Source of the DNA: PGYR01 sp040264895
Lineage (GTDB): Bacteria; Bacteroidota; Ignavibacteria; Kapaibacteriales; UBA2268
DNA length: 33,742 nucleotides
Assembly (NCBI GenBank): GCA_040264895.1
Contig: JBDQHL010000013.1
Coordinates: 1 to 33,742, forward strand
Reading direction: 5' to 3'
Positions within the stretch are counted from its first letter, which is position 1; every line of letters begins with the position of its first letter. The notes below the pieces were generated by a model. The model saw nothing but the letters and a program-made list of their open reading frames with translations. It searched no databases and had not been told where the DNA came from. This document shows, piece by piece, positions 25,546-33,742 of this stretch. Made by a program: the position numbers and the translations under genes.

Positions 25546-26604
25546 ATGAAAATTGGAAATGTAGATATTGGTAATGGTATTTTTTTAGCACCAATGGAAG
25601 ATGTATCTGATCTACCATTTAGGGTAATTTGTAAAAAATTAGGTGCAGACATTGTTTACTCAGAGTTTATCGCTTCTGAAGGACTAATTCGATATTCAAA
25701 CCAAGCAAAAAGAAAACTAATTATTGATGAAGAAGAAAGACCGACTGCTATACAAATATTTGGGGCCAGCATAGAAAGTATGGTCACGAGCGCCAAAATA
25801 GTGGAAGACTCTGGCGCTGATATACTAGATATAAACTATGGTTGTTGGGTAAAGAAAGTAGTTAAAAGAGAAGCTGGTGCAGCTTTTTTAAAGCAGCCTG
25901 ATAAGATGGCTGAACTTACTCAAAAAGTTGCAGAAGCTGTTGATATACCTGTTACTGTGAAAACTCGTCTAGGGTGGGACCCAGAAAACATTATTGCTCT
26001 TGATGTAGCGGAAATGATGGAGCAAGCTGGTGCGGCAGCATTTGCAATGCACTGTAGAACAAGAAACATGGGTATGACAGGTGAGGCTGATTGGAGTTGG
26101 ATTACAAGAATAAAAGAAAGAGTAAGCATACCAGTTATACTTAATGGTGATGTTAGAAGTGCTGAAGACTGTAAAATTGCAATTGAAGAATTTAATGCTG
26201 ATGCTTTAATGATTGGACGTGCTTGTATAGGGTATCCTTTTATATTTCATCGTGCTAAAGTAATGATGGAGCAGGGATTTGATCCAGGTGAACCAGATAT
26301 AAGATTGAAAATTGACACATGTTTAGAGCATCTTAGATTAACTGTAGAACACCGTGGTAATCACGGATTAAAAGTCTTTAGAAAGCATTATTCGGGCTAT
26401 CTAAAAGGATACTACAACGCCTCTAGTATTAGAAGAAACCTTATGGAATGTACGACTTACGACGAAGTTCGCACACTTCTCGAAAACTATTATACAGAAT
26501 TAGAAAAAGAAGATAAATTAGAACCTATTACTAAAGTAAGGACAGTACAGAAATTAAGTTGCGAAAAGAAAAGTTATGTAAAAAGACAAACTGAAGGCAC
26601 TTAA
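25546..26604 (+). CDS. tRNA-dihydrouridine synthase (DusB-like)
   Basis: FMN-dependent enzyme reducing uridine to dihydrouridine in tRNA D-loops. The TIM-barrel N-terminus FLAPMEDVSDLPFR (13-26) is the Dus signature. The active-site cysteine is Cys100 in INYGCWVKKV, where most relatives have GCPVKKV. Later motifs are HCRTRNMGMTGEADW, VILNGDVRSAED and IGRACIGYPFIF (FMN phosphate site), followed by a helical C-terminal domain. Length (352) fits. Single gene: divergent from the LCP gene across 138 AT-rich bases with only a weak promoter match (TTAATTTG near 25480), and its stop directly abuts the stop of the LolA-like gene. Confidence 0.92.
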   Translation: MKIGNVDIGNGIFLAPMEDVSDLPFRVICKKLGADIVYSEFIASEGLIRYSNQAKRKLIIDEEERPTAIQIFGASIESMVTSAKIVEDSGADILDINYGCWVKKVVKREAGAAFLKQPDKMAELTQKVAEAVDIPVTVKTRLGWDPENIIALDVAEMMEQAGAAAFAMHCRTRNMGMTGEADWSWITRIKERVSIPVILNGDVRSAEDCKIAIEEFNADALMIGRACIGYPFIFHRAKVMMEQGFDPGEPDIRLKIDTCLEHLRLTVEHRGNHGLKVFRKHYSGYLKGYYNASSIRRNLMECTTYDEVRTLLENYYTELEKEDKLEPITKVRTVQKLSCEKKSYVKRQTEGT

Positions 26605-27228
26605 TTATCTAAAGTCTATTATTTCTAATTCTTCCGTTGGTTTAAATATAAATTTATTCTCGCTCAGCTGAGGGTTATAGAGTATCTTTTTTATTTGATA
26701 ACTCATCTCAGTTCCATTCGTCTGATTTACGATGATATTATTCATTTCCATATTATCATCATATTGAATAATCATATTTTTAAGCTGTTTAGCATATTGA
26801 GTATTTGGACTAGGTACAAGCTCTAAACTATATTTAACATCCGAGTTTGTTTTGTTGACTTCACTATACTTTAGTGGTTCCATATTAGATATCAACTCAA
26901 ATAGTATTGTTTCTAGGGAAAGCCCATAGCTTTCCTCATAATGACTAATTGCTACAGAATTTCCTGGAGAAACATTCCAAATAGTCTCTCCATCAGATAT
27001 TATAATATTATCACGAAGAGACATACGCATTTTGCCACCCTTTTGGGCATAAATTTCACCAACCAAATCTGAGTTATTTACGCCAAAGACTATATGTACA
27101 GTTTGCAAACCATCTAGCTTTGTTTTTATTTCTTTGAAAGCTTGGTCTTTGTCTTTACTAATAGTTGTAAATACTGACATCAATAATATTAAAGTTAATG
27201 TTATATATTTATTCAATTTTTGCATCAA
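26605..27228 (-). CDS. LolA-like outer-membrane lipoprotein carrier domain protein
   Basis: Predicted periplasmic protein with a LolA/LolB-like fold. Residues 1-24 are a signal peptide. The strand pattern is that of the family: GLQTVHIVFGVNNSDLVGEIY, KGGKMRMSLRDNIIISDGETIWNVSPG, then the C-terminal IKKILYNPQLSENKFIFKP (the ...P.L....F.F..P ending is typical). LolA ferries lipoproteins across the periplasm. This fold is also used by other lipid carriers, so the cargo is uncertain. It overlaps the upstream DUF3108 gene by 20 bases and abuts dus tail to tail. A second Met directly follows the first, so the start could be at 27225. Confidence 0.75.
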   Translation of the reverse strand: MMQKLNKYITLTLILLMSVFTTISKDKDQAFKEIKTKLDGLQTVHIVFGVNNSDLVGEIYAQKGGKMRMSLRDNIIISDGETIWNVSPGNSVAISHYEESYGLSLETILFELISNMEPLKYSEVNKTNSDVKYSLELVPSPNTQYAKQLKNMIIQYDDNMEMNNIIVNQTNGTEMSYQIKKILYNPQLSENKFIFKPTEELEIIDFR

Positions 27229-28006
27229 TAGGACCTCTTATTCCACTATAATTTGTTAACTCGGCACCTACATACCCAATTAATATTTTTGTTGCTACCT
27301 TCACAGGTATTTTTCTTTCATCTGCAGTTAACCAAACTACTATATTTCCTTCATTTTTAAAAAGTCCACCTTTTTGAACTAATGGTTCAATCACGTGACA
27401 TCTGAACTCTCCAGCTTCTACTTCTACTGTTTGTTTGCCGAGCATTTTTATACCTAGTGAATATGTAGAATCTTTATAAAAGTTTTTCAGATAAGCTATT
27501 GAATCTTTGCTCATGCTATCCAAATTCCATGTTCTAACATAGTATAATGCTGATACTATATCGTGAACATATTCTGGAATTTCATAATCACCTTCACTTG
27601 TTTTGGCAACATTCTCTTTTTGATCGAACTCAGCTTCAAAATCACGCTTATACTTTCCTTCTCTTATGTGTTGCTCAAACCTCCATGGGAAAATTCCACC
27701 TATATCAAGAGCAGTCTTATACCAATCTCTTACTTTGTATATCCACTCTAAGCTAGATAGTGATTTCACATAAAAGTTAACGTCGTAAGCCTTTCTACCA
27801 TTTACTTCAATTGGCTTCTTCTTAATATAAAAAGAGCCAGTACCAGCAGTTATAAACTTATAACCCACCTTATAGTCTAACTTTTCACCAAGTCCAAATG
27901 CATTGTTCTCTACATATCGAAAATCTTCACCGCTATAATCTTGCGATATAGCATTGAAACTGAACAAAGTCATTAGTATTAAAGTATATAGTATTTTTTT
28001 TATCAT
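27209..28006 (-). CDS. Secreted DUF3108 protein
   Basis: Exported protein of 265 residues with a signal peptide at 1-21 (ending FNAISQ). The rest matches the DUF3108 pattern: FGLGEKLDYKVGYKFITAGTG (37-57), then RFEQHIREGKYKRDFEAEFD in the middle and VWLTADERKIPVKV near the end. Function of the family is unknown; related envelope proteins bind lipid-like ligands. It overlaps the LolA-like gene by 20 bases and is separated from porV by 135 bases containing a terminator, so this pair probably has its own promoter. I found no good promoter match in that gap. Confidence 0.85.
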   Translation of the reverse strand: MIKKILYTLILMTLFSFNAISQDYSGEDFRYVENNAFGLGEKLDYKVGYKFITAGTGSFYIKKKPIEVNGRKAYDVNFYVKSLSSLEWIYKVRDWYKTALDIGGIFPWRFEQHIREGKYKRDFEAEFDQKENVAKTSEGDYEIPEYVHDIVSALYYVRTWNLDSMSKDSIAYLKNFYKDSTYSLGIKMLGKQTVEVEAGEFRCHVIEPLVQKGGLFKNEGNIVVWLTADERKIPVKVATKILIGYVGAELTNYSGIRGPIDAKIE

Positions 28007-28079
28007 ATTTTGAGCTCATAATTTAGCTATAGTACGAAATCAGTGAGTAATTTGTTCAAATTACCAATTCTGTAAACAT

Positions 28080-28109
28080 AAAAAAAGCGACTTATAATCT
28101 AAGCCGCTT
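28080..28109 (-). terminator. Intrinsic terminator of porU-porV
   Basis: In the minus-strand transcript, AAGCGGCTT and AAGTCGCTT pair as a 9-bp stem (one G-U wobble) around a 7-base loop (28094-28100) and run into seven U residues (28080-28086). It begins 32 bases after the porV stop and closes the porU-porV unit. Confidence 0.85.
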
Positions 28110-28141
28110 CTTGTAAATTTTCTAATTCTTTTTACTAACTC

Positions 28142-29329
28142 TTATTCCCAATCAGCAAGGAGTGAGAACCTAAGAGTATTAGCAAGAGGGTGATTTTCTT
28201 CGATAGTGTTGATGAAACTGAAGTCCAAACGGAAGATATCATATCTAACACCTGCACCGAAAGTCCAGAACTTACGAGCACCAGCATTATCTGGCTCAGA
28301 GAAGTACCCTGCTCTAAGAGCAATTACGTCTTCATACCAATACTCTGTTCCTAAAGCAAATTCCATTGCTTGGTTTTCCCAAGAAGAAACGAATGATAGA
28401 GGAATTGGGTCAGAGCCGCTGGCAGTTCTATTCACTAATATTTTTGTGTAATCTAAAGCAAAAGTTAACTTATTGAATTCATCATTTACTACATCATAAG
28501 CAATACCAAGTTTTAAATTTGTTGGTAATGGATCAGCTTCGTTGATGTAAGTCATTTTAGGACCAACATTCTGTAAGTTAGCACCTAATGACAATCTATC
28601 TTGCATATCTAAACCTAAGACTTGTAGGTCAGAAGGTTTCCATAATAAACCGACATCGAATCCACCACTTATACCAGTACCAGACTCTCCGCCACCACCA
28701 CCTCCGCCACCAGTAGGCGTAAGGTTAGATTGGATATATCTTAATTGAAAACCAAATCCTAAATCAGGAGCAATAATAGTTCCATAAGAAAACCCAATAG
28801 AAAACTCGTTAGAGATAAACGTACCTGCTTTTTCAGAATTTTCTAGTGTACGAGTAAACTCACCAAGGTTCATATATATTAAGTTGAACGCTACAGTACC
28901 ATCTAATTCATCAAAGTGCTGAGCTATAGTACCATAACTATAGTAAAGATCTGCATTAAATTGAGGTAACCAAGGAGAAAATGCTAAAGCAACCTGTCTA
29001 AAAGGTGTCTTTACTTCATCATCATCAAAAGTATAACCATAATCAAAATAATCTAAGAATGCTAGTCCACCAGGGTTCCAATAAATTGCATTGACATCAT
29101 CAGCTATAGCGGTACCAACTTCTCCCATACCACCAGCTCTTGCGTCAGGTGAAATCATTAGGAAAGGTACTGCTGAACTTTGAACCGCATTTTGGGCGGT
29201 TAGCTTACCTGCCGACATTGATAGGGCAAGTGTTAAAAATGTAATTAATTTGATAGTCGTTTTCGCTTTAATCAAAGGAATATCCTCCATTGTAAGGTTG
29301 TCTATTTTCAAATTTAAAAAAAAATTCAT
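28142..29329 (-). CDS. porV: Type IX secretion outer-membrane protein PorV
   Basis: Outer-membrane beta-barrel of the FadL-like PorV family; in Porphyromonas it shuttles T9SS cargo to the sortase PorU. A signal peptide ends near residue 45 (KLTAQNAV), then the PorV start PFLMISPDARAGGMGEVGTA, IYWNPGGLAFLD and alternating barrel strands up to the C-terminal FSLLADWE. Residues about 196-205 hold a run of eight glycines in an extracellular-type loop (PTGGGGGGGG). The annotated ATG gives a 13-residue extension before MEDIPLIKAK; the ATG at 29290 is a credible alternative. It lies 17 bases after porU, the order known from T9SS bacteria. Confidence 0.92.
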   Translation of the reverse strand: MNFFLNLKIDNLTMEDIPLIKAKTTIKLITFLTLALSMSAGKLTAQNAVQSSAVPFLMISPDARAGGMGEVGTAIADDVNAIYWNPGGLAFLDYFDYGYTFDDDEVKTPFRQVALAFSPWLPQFNADLYYSYGTIAQHFDELDGTVAFNLIYMNLGEFTRTLENSEKAGTFISNEFSIGFSYGTIIAPDLGFGFQLRYIQSNLTPTGGGGGGGGESGTGISGGFDVGLLWKPSDLQVLGLDMQDRLSLGANLQNVGPKMTYINEADPLPTNLKLGIAYDVVNDEFNKLTFALDYTKILVNRTASGSDPIPLSFVSSWENQAMEFALGTEYWYEDVIALRAGYFSEPDNAGARKFWTFGAGVRYDIFRLDFSFINTIEENHPLANTLRFSLLADWE

Positions 29330-29346
29330 TAAACTCTATTATCAGT

Positions 29347-32300
29347 TTATTTTATCTTTACTGTACGTCCGTTTAAGAACGTATTTTTTTCTATTAAGTT
29401 ATCAATTTTAATTCTAAAGTAGTAAGTTCCAATACTAACAACATTACCACCATCATCTGTTCCATCCCATTGGATCTCACCTTGGAAAGGATTTAACAAT
29501 GTTTTTGATAGTGATTTGATTTTTTTTCCACTAGCATCGAATATATCCAAATTAGCATCAAGTGGTGGTTCCATATTGTGATTAAACCTAATAGTAGTTT
29601 CATCTGCAAAAGGTGTAGGTGATGCTGAAACATCGTTAAGTACAATTCTACCCTCAGAATCAATGTTGAAATATGTTTCTGCTATAGAATAGTTGTTAAA
29701 TATATCCCAAGCTCTAACTTTCACTGTGTGAGCGCTAGGCTCTAAGTCCAAAAGAATTTTTGAGCTAGTACCTTTTCGGTAATCAACAAATGAACCCTCG
29801 TAATCACTAGTTAGATCGACAGATTGTGTATTATCATCAATCCATGCTTCTATTTTATGGCCAACACCTACACCGGTAGAATTAATACCAGACTCATCTT
29901 CTAAATCAACTATTAGTAAAGGTTCATCTCTTACTATATCACCCGCTTGAAAAGCGCGTGAGTCAAGATATATATTTATGCTTGGGCCATTATTATCTGT
30001 TACACTAGTTGTTGCTAACCCGTCAATTTTCAAATTATCAAAGCTACCTTTTGCATTTCTATCGTCATCTGTAAAAGCATATGCTAATATTTTACCCATA
30101 TTTTCACTAAAGCTAATATCTTTTGGTAGAACAAAAGTAGCTTCAAACTGACCATTTACTACTTCATAATTAGCATTAGCTAGTGTTCCACCATTTTTAC
30201 TAAATCTATAAACTCTATTAATAACGTCTTTTATTTCTAGTTCAACATCACCGTCGAATACTTTTAGCTTTACACTACCGTTGAAATCACTATCAATTTC
30301 ACCTGTAATAGGGTCTTTTATATGCCCAGTTAAACTAACCGTTTCTAATCCTTTAACAGATATTTCAGTGGTGTCATTAATTTCAACACCATTGATGATG
30401 CTAATTACTACATCTGATTCAGGAATAAGAATTCTTCCTGTTGGGTCACCAATTAACAAATATTTCTCATCATTTGTACCATTAAAAGTAAGCTTAAGAT
30501 TGTATATAATTTCACCCATGGTCGGGTATTTGCCAGTAACACTATCTCTTGTGAACATAGTTCTGTAGAAAGCTCTATTTATATCATGGTTACCACTTGC
30601 ATAAACGACTCTAGCAGAAGCAAAAACTCCTATTGCCCCACCAAATTCATTCAAAAGCATAGTTTCTGCACCAGATTTTGAGTCTACATTGTCATACTTA
30701 GCAAAATCACAAGTTGCAGCAGTTAAGAAAAACAATTGATCATAGTTTACCATTTGTCTTACTGTTACATCCCTATCCAATATTGCCTCATGAGACCATA
30801 CCTGAGGATTACCGTGTCCATACCAATTAAGTAGTAAAACTCCGTCCTCATTTACAGTCTTCAATATATCGGCATTTACACTTGGCTTTCTATTACCTGC
30901 AGCTGTGTATTGAGTTGGATACTCAACAGAATAAATTTTCTTTTGCTCCATAAAATCAGGTATTCGAGTATATGAAAACTCCTCACTATCAATAACGAAA
31001 AGTGGTCCATCACCACTACCTTCAGAATTTTCTGTACCACTAAATCCATCATCAGCAACTAATGATACGCGAGTTCTCCAGTTGCTAATTTCAGAGTTGT
31101 TCTCGTAATGCTCTATCTTGTTTAATACAACTTCAGCTTCTTGTTCATTATTAATCGTAATTCTTCCGTGTGCTAAATCAATAACCCTATCATTACCAAC
31201 TACTCTAGCATAATAATCATCTGTAGAATAAGACTGAACAAAATTCATTACTGTGTTCTCATCATCACTTTGGTGTGGTGGAACTAAGTTATCTAAATCA
31301 GAAACAATCCCTCTATAATCGAAGTGACCATCTCCCCAAAGAACTAAGTAGCTTGGTTTGTTATCCCAGTTTGCCATTGCCTGTGCTATAAAGTCACGAA
31401 TAGCAGTGATATCCATAGTTCCAGCATTATATTCATTGTAAATGTCATCAACATAGAATATACCAATATCCAAATCACTATTACTTTCTCTGTATTCCTT
31501 GAATTTCCTTGCAGACTCTCTGAGCTTTTTATTTGTTACTACTATTACGTCATTATTAAATTTAGTATCTCGCAAATTTGCAATAGAAATAGACTGTATA
31601 GATACTGGTTTCTTCATGTTTGAAGAAATAAAGAACCTTTTAGGCTCATTCTCTGTTAATCTAGTTTTTAATGTGAATCTATTATTTTCATTTGAAGCTA
31701 ACTTAATAGGGTTAGTTATATCAGTAATATCATAAGCTAGTACACTACCATTAAAATTAGTGAAATCATATTGAACTAAACCATCCAAATCAGGATTAGT
31801 AAACAAATATACTTCCCCATCGTCAGCTTTTGTTTCGCTGGTATAATGAAGCTCATAATAATCAAAGACACCTTTAGCTCCTGTATGGCCAGGATTTGAA
31901 TAATCTAAATCAAGCTCAACTTTGTTTCTATTTGGTATTTCGTCAATAGGTATATTAATTTCAAATACCTGTCTTATTAGTTCTTCTCTTGTAGTACTTA
32001 GTAATAAGTTGTCAGCTATTAATTTGCCATTGTCTTCTACTGTAAATTTACCATTAAAATCAGTTGCTCCCTGATGCCCTAATGTAAGTCTGTACATAAT
32101 ATTACCATCACTAGCCAAATGAAATAAATCTTCTTCAAATGATTCAGAAAAATAAGTTCTTCCGAAAAATTGTTTACCTGCACCACTGTGGAATGCATTC
32201 ACTAATTCTTCTTCAAAATAAAATCTTCGTGTAAATGTATCCGAAATTAAATCAGGTGTACCACTTTCATTTTCTTTTTCTGTGAACTTCTCTCTTTCAT

Positions 32301-33366
32301 CACCACCCCATGTAAGTAAGTAATGATTTTCATTACTAAAATGGTTAATATAATGAATTACCTTTTTCCCGAAATATAGATTTTGCTTATTTACATATTC
32401 AAACCCATTGGGAGCAGCTCCGAAGAAAACAATAGATTTCAACGAACCATCAGAATTTGTTCTAACTGTTATTGGTTGTTGATTCATATCATTTAGTAGG
32501 CCTAACTCAGGGTTAGGTGGTAATTCTCTCCCACCATTACCAATAACTTTAATTGTGTTCAACTTATCCTTTGGAATATTAATACCGAACCCTTCCAGAT
32601 AGTCAGCTGTTAGCTCATAAACACCGTTTTCCTTAATTGTTATCTTAAACCAATCACCAGAGCTGAGCTCTTCTGTACCTTGTATTGTACTTAATTTTTG
32701 TTGTTTCTCAACACCCACCTGGCTAAACAATTCATTATCACTTATCTTCCAATTTCTTGCAACATTTGAATTTAAAAGATTTGTTTGTAACTCTGTAGTT
32801 GGTTGACCTAAATTTGATTTTGATTTCGAATTGAATTTAACAGTTACCTTTATGTATTCAGGTATTTCAATTGCCCCTTTGGCAGGGTTATACTTAGCTG
32901 CTATTAGATTAAGCTTTGCTAAATGCAAATCACGACCAACTCCCATATATTCAATGTTAGCCCAATCTTCTAGTGGTCTGTTTTTATAAGCTCGTTCACT
33001 AATTTGTACAAACTCTTCTTCACCTAGAACGTACACTGGCGCTATTGTAGAGTTAATGTTTTTGAGTGGTCCTACTTCGATATTTGCAATTTTGTAGTCT
33101 GTAGGTGATGGAATAGCAAATGACTTTTGGGCTCCCATTATTTGCGGGTAGCCAGATTCATGCAATAGGTTGCCAGCATCAGAGAAAATCGGCTGAACAT
33201 ATTCATTTCCCTGTATAGTAATTTTGTTAAGCGATTCAAGTTCAGGTGTAAATACAACTGTAAAACCATTACTATTAGATTCAACTACTTCAATATTTGC
33301 CGTAGCAGGCAAATATGCTGTGATTGTTAGTAATATAAGTGTGGCAATTTTTGATATAATATTCAT
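29347..33366 (-). CDS. porU: Type IX secretion system sortase PorU (C25 family)
   Basis: Large surface cysteine protease of the gingipain (C25) family; PorU removes C-terminal signals from T9SS cargo and attaches them to anionic LPS. A signal peptide (1-23) leads. The C25 domain contains NWYGHGNPQVWS with His851 and FLTAATCDFAKYDN with Cys886, matching the catalytic His-Cys pair. The C-terminal 95 residues form a FlgD/CHU_C-like Ig domain (NVVSIGTYYFRIKID near the end), the fold also seen in T9SS C-terminal signals. Length (1339) is at the upper end. It is the first gene of the porU-porV operon, preceded by a promoter match and a structured leader. No other T9SS component is in the window. 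Confidence 0.95.
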   Translation of the reverse strand: MNIISKIATLILLTITAYLPATANIEVVESNSNGFTVVFTPELESLNKITIQGNEYVQPIFSDAGNLLHESGYPQIMGAQKSFAIPSPTDYKIANIEVGPLKNINSTIAPVYVLGEEEFVQISERAYKNRPLEDWANIEYMGVGRDLHLAKLNLIAAKYNPAKGAIEIPEYIKVTVKFNSKSKSNLGQPTTELQTNLLNSNVARNWKISDNELFSQVGVEKQQKLSTIQGTEELSSGDWFKITIKENGVYELTADYLEGFGINIPKDKLNTIKVIGNGGRELPPNPELGLLNDMNQQPITVRTNSDGSLKSIVFFGAAPNGFEYVNKQNLYFGKKVIHYINHFSNENHYLLTWGGDEREKFTEKENESGTPDLISDTFTRRFYFEEELVNAFHSGAGKQFFGRTYFSESFEEDLFHLASDGNIMYRLTLGHQGATDFNGKFTVEDNGKLIADNLLLSTTREELIRQVFEINIPIDEIPNRNKVELDLDYSNPGHTGAKGVFDYYELHYTSETKADDGEVYLFTNPDLDGLVQYDFTNFNGSVLAYDITDITNPIKLASNENNRFTLKTRLTENEPKRFFISSNMKKPVSIQSISIANLRDTKFNNDVIVVTNKKLRESARKFKEYRESNSDLDIGIFYVDDIYNEYNAGTMDITAIRDFIAQAMANWDNKPSYLVLWGDGHFDYRGIVSDLDNLVPPHQSDDENTVMNFVQSYSTDDYYARVVGNDRVIDLAHGRITINNEQEAEVVLNKIEHYENNSEISNWRTRVSLVADDGFSGTENSEGSGDGPLFVIDSEEFSYTRIPDFMEQKKIYSVEYPTQYTAAGNRKPSVNADILKTVNEDGVLLLNWYGHGNPQVWSHEAILDRDVTVRQMVNYDQLFFLTAATCDFAKYDNVDSKSGAETMLLNEFGGAIGVFASARVVYASGNHDINRAFYRTMFTRDSVTGKYPTMGEIIYNLKLTFNGTNDEKYLLIGDPTGRILIPESDVVISIINGVEINDTTEISVKGLETVSLTGHIKDPITGEIDSDFNGSVKLKVFDGDVELEIKDVINRVYRFSKNGGTLANANYEVVNGQFEATFVLPKDISFSENMGKILAYAFTDDDRNAKGSFDNLKIDGLATTSVTDNNGPSINIYLDSRAFQAGDIVRDEPLLIVDLEDESGINSTGVGVGHKIEAWIDDNTQSVDLTSDYEGSFVDYRKGTSSKILLDLEPSAHTVKVRAWDIFNNYSIAETYFNIDSEGRIVLNDVSASPTPFADETTIRFNHNMEPPLDANLDIFDASGKKIKSLSKTLLNPFQGEIQWDGTDDGGNVVSIGTYYFRIKIDNLIEKNTFLNGRTVKIK

Positions 33367-33370
33367 TTTT

Positions 33371-33436
33371 GATACCTTTTCCGTAATATTCCAATATACG
33401 AAAGTAATTAGTTTTAGTTTATTTTAAAATGGTATC
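33371..33436 (-). promoter_or_regulatory. Nested hairpin leader directly before the porU start
   Basis: GATACCTTTT (33371-33380) pairs with AAAA-T-GGTATC (33426-33436) as a 10-bp stem with one bulged base. A second imperfect hairpin (33382-33400, arms CGT-ATAT/ATAT-ACG) lies inside. The outer stem ends 4 bases before the porU ATG, so folding could hide or expose the ribosome entry site. Confidence 0.4.
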
Positions 33437-33742
33437 AATAATTATAGGCAATTGTGATTTGTTTTACAATGTTTGTATTATAAACTAAATAAGAAACGAA
33501 AAGTTACAAAATAATTAAATTCATCCAAATCTATAATTTAAAACTTTCTAACAAAACAATTCCATACTCTTGATAAATTTAATATAAGAAACAAAGATAG
33601 GTTGGGTTTAGTTACAGTAAATTGATTATATTTATGTTTATTAAATTTCTAATTATATACAAATCAATATTTAAATGCCCCAAATAATTACCTATAGTAT
33701 GTTCATTTTAAAATTATTAATATTTTTTACCCTAACTACATC
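33437..33742. other. AT-rich non-coding stretch upstream of porU
   Basis: No gene, tRNA or repeat was seen on either strand in these 306 bases. They hold the porU promoter match at 33526-33555. The remainder is AT-rich, and the neighbouring gene lies beyond the window edge. Confidence 0.6.
33526..33555 (-). promoter_or_regulatory. Candidate porU-porV promoter (Bacteroidota type)
   Basis: On the minus strand TTTG (33552-33555), an 18-base spacer and TAGATTTG (33526-33533) match the Bacteroidota primary sigma consensus TTTG-N(17-23)-TAnnTTTG at all fixed positions. A start near 33519 would give a leader of about 150 bases, including the hairpins at 33371-33436. Confidence 0.6.

Noticed and set aside
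28135..28323. A 62-codon minus-strand open frame overlapping the end of porV
   Set aside because: It is another frame of the porV C-terminus, which is clearly coded by the 28142-29329 frame up to its barrel end.
33421..33430. Perfect palindrome ATTTTAAAAT as a protein-binding site
   Set aside because: Such short A/T palindromes are expected by chance in this AT-rich DNA, and it is better explained as part of the larger stem at 33371-33436.
33437..33742. A possible tRNA, small RNA or gene start in the AT-rich end of the window
   Set aside because: No cloverleaf, GC-rich hairpin with U-tract or sustained open frame was found; only the porU promoter match stands out.

Overview
The window is AT-rich chromosomal DNA that looks like a Gram-negative member of the Bacteroidota / Chlorobiota / Ignavibacteriota (FCB) group. 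Three things point there: a porU-porV pair (type IX secretion sortase and its outer-membrane partner), promoter-like sequences of the Bacteroidota type (TTTG, a spacer of about 17-23 bases, then TAnnTTTG), and start codons that mostly lack an AGGAGG-like ribosome site. LPS synthesis (Kdo transferase) and LolA-like/DUF3108 envelope proteins confirm an outer membrane. I see no rRNA, tRNA, CRISPR array, insertion sequence, phage or other mobile element. This is dense, mostly housekeeping and envelope chromosome.

Layout. (1) 17-7158: a secreted NlpC/P60 cell-wall hydrolase converges on a minus-strand operon of a NAGPA-type phosphodiester glycosidase, an orphan MsmX/UgpC-type ABC ATPase and an Uup-like ABC-F protein. 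Divergent from it are an enoyl-CoA hydratase and the Kdo transferase waaA, with no gap between them. (2) 7176-14182, minus strand: mreB, mreC, mreD, smc, an unknown secreted protein and a DUF2141 protein, spaced 0-16 bases apart. (3) 14455-16341, plus strand: speA (arginine decarboxylase), divergent from mreB across a 272-base promoter region. (4) 16355-25407, minus strand: an LCP-family protein, a SixA-like phosphatase, an S41 protease, a ZIP transporter, a small unknown, recQ, a membrane PH-like protein and pheS. (5) 25546-26604, plus strand: a DusB-like tRNA-dihydrouridine synthase. (6) 26605-33366, minus strand: porU and porV closed by a good intrinsic terminator, then a DUF3108 protein and a LolA-like protein.

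Several blocks serve the envelope: cell shape (MreBCD), LPS (WaaA), peptidoglycan or glycopolymer handling (NlpC/P60, LCP, NAGPA domain) and surface protein secretion (PorU/PorV). The point most worth checking is recQ. One in-frame TAG sits exactly between the zinc-binding segment and the winged-helix domain, and the downstream reading frame stays open and family-like for another 290 codons. Other oddities are a signal peptide with no normal start codon ahead of the NAGPA protein, a terminator-shaped hairpin inside the first codons of the DUF2141 gene, a structured leader directly before the porU start, and a dyad over the mreB promoter.
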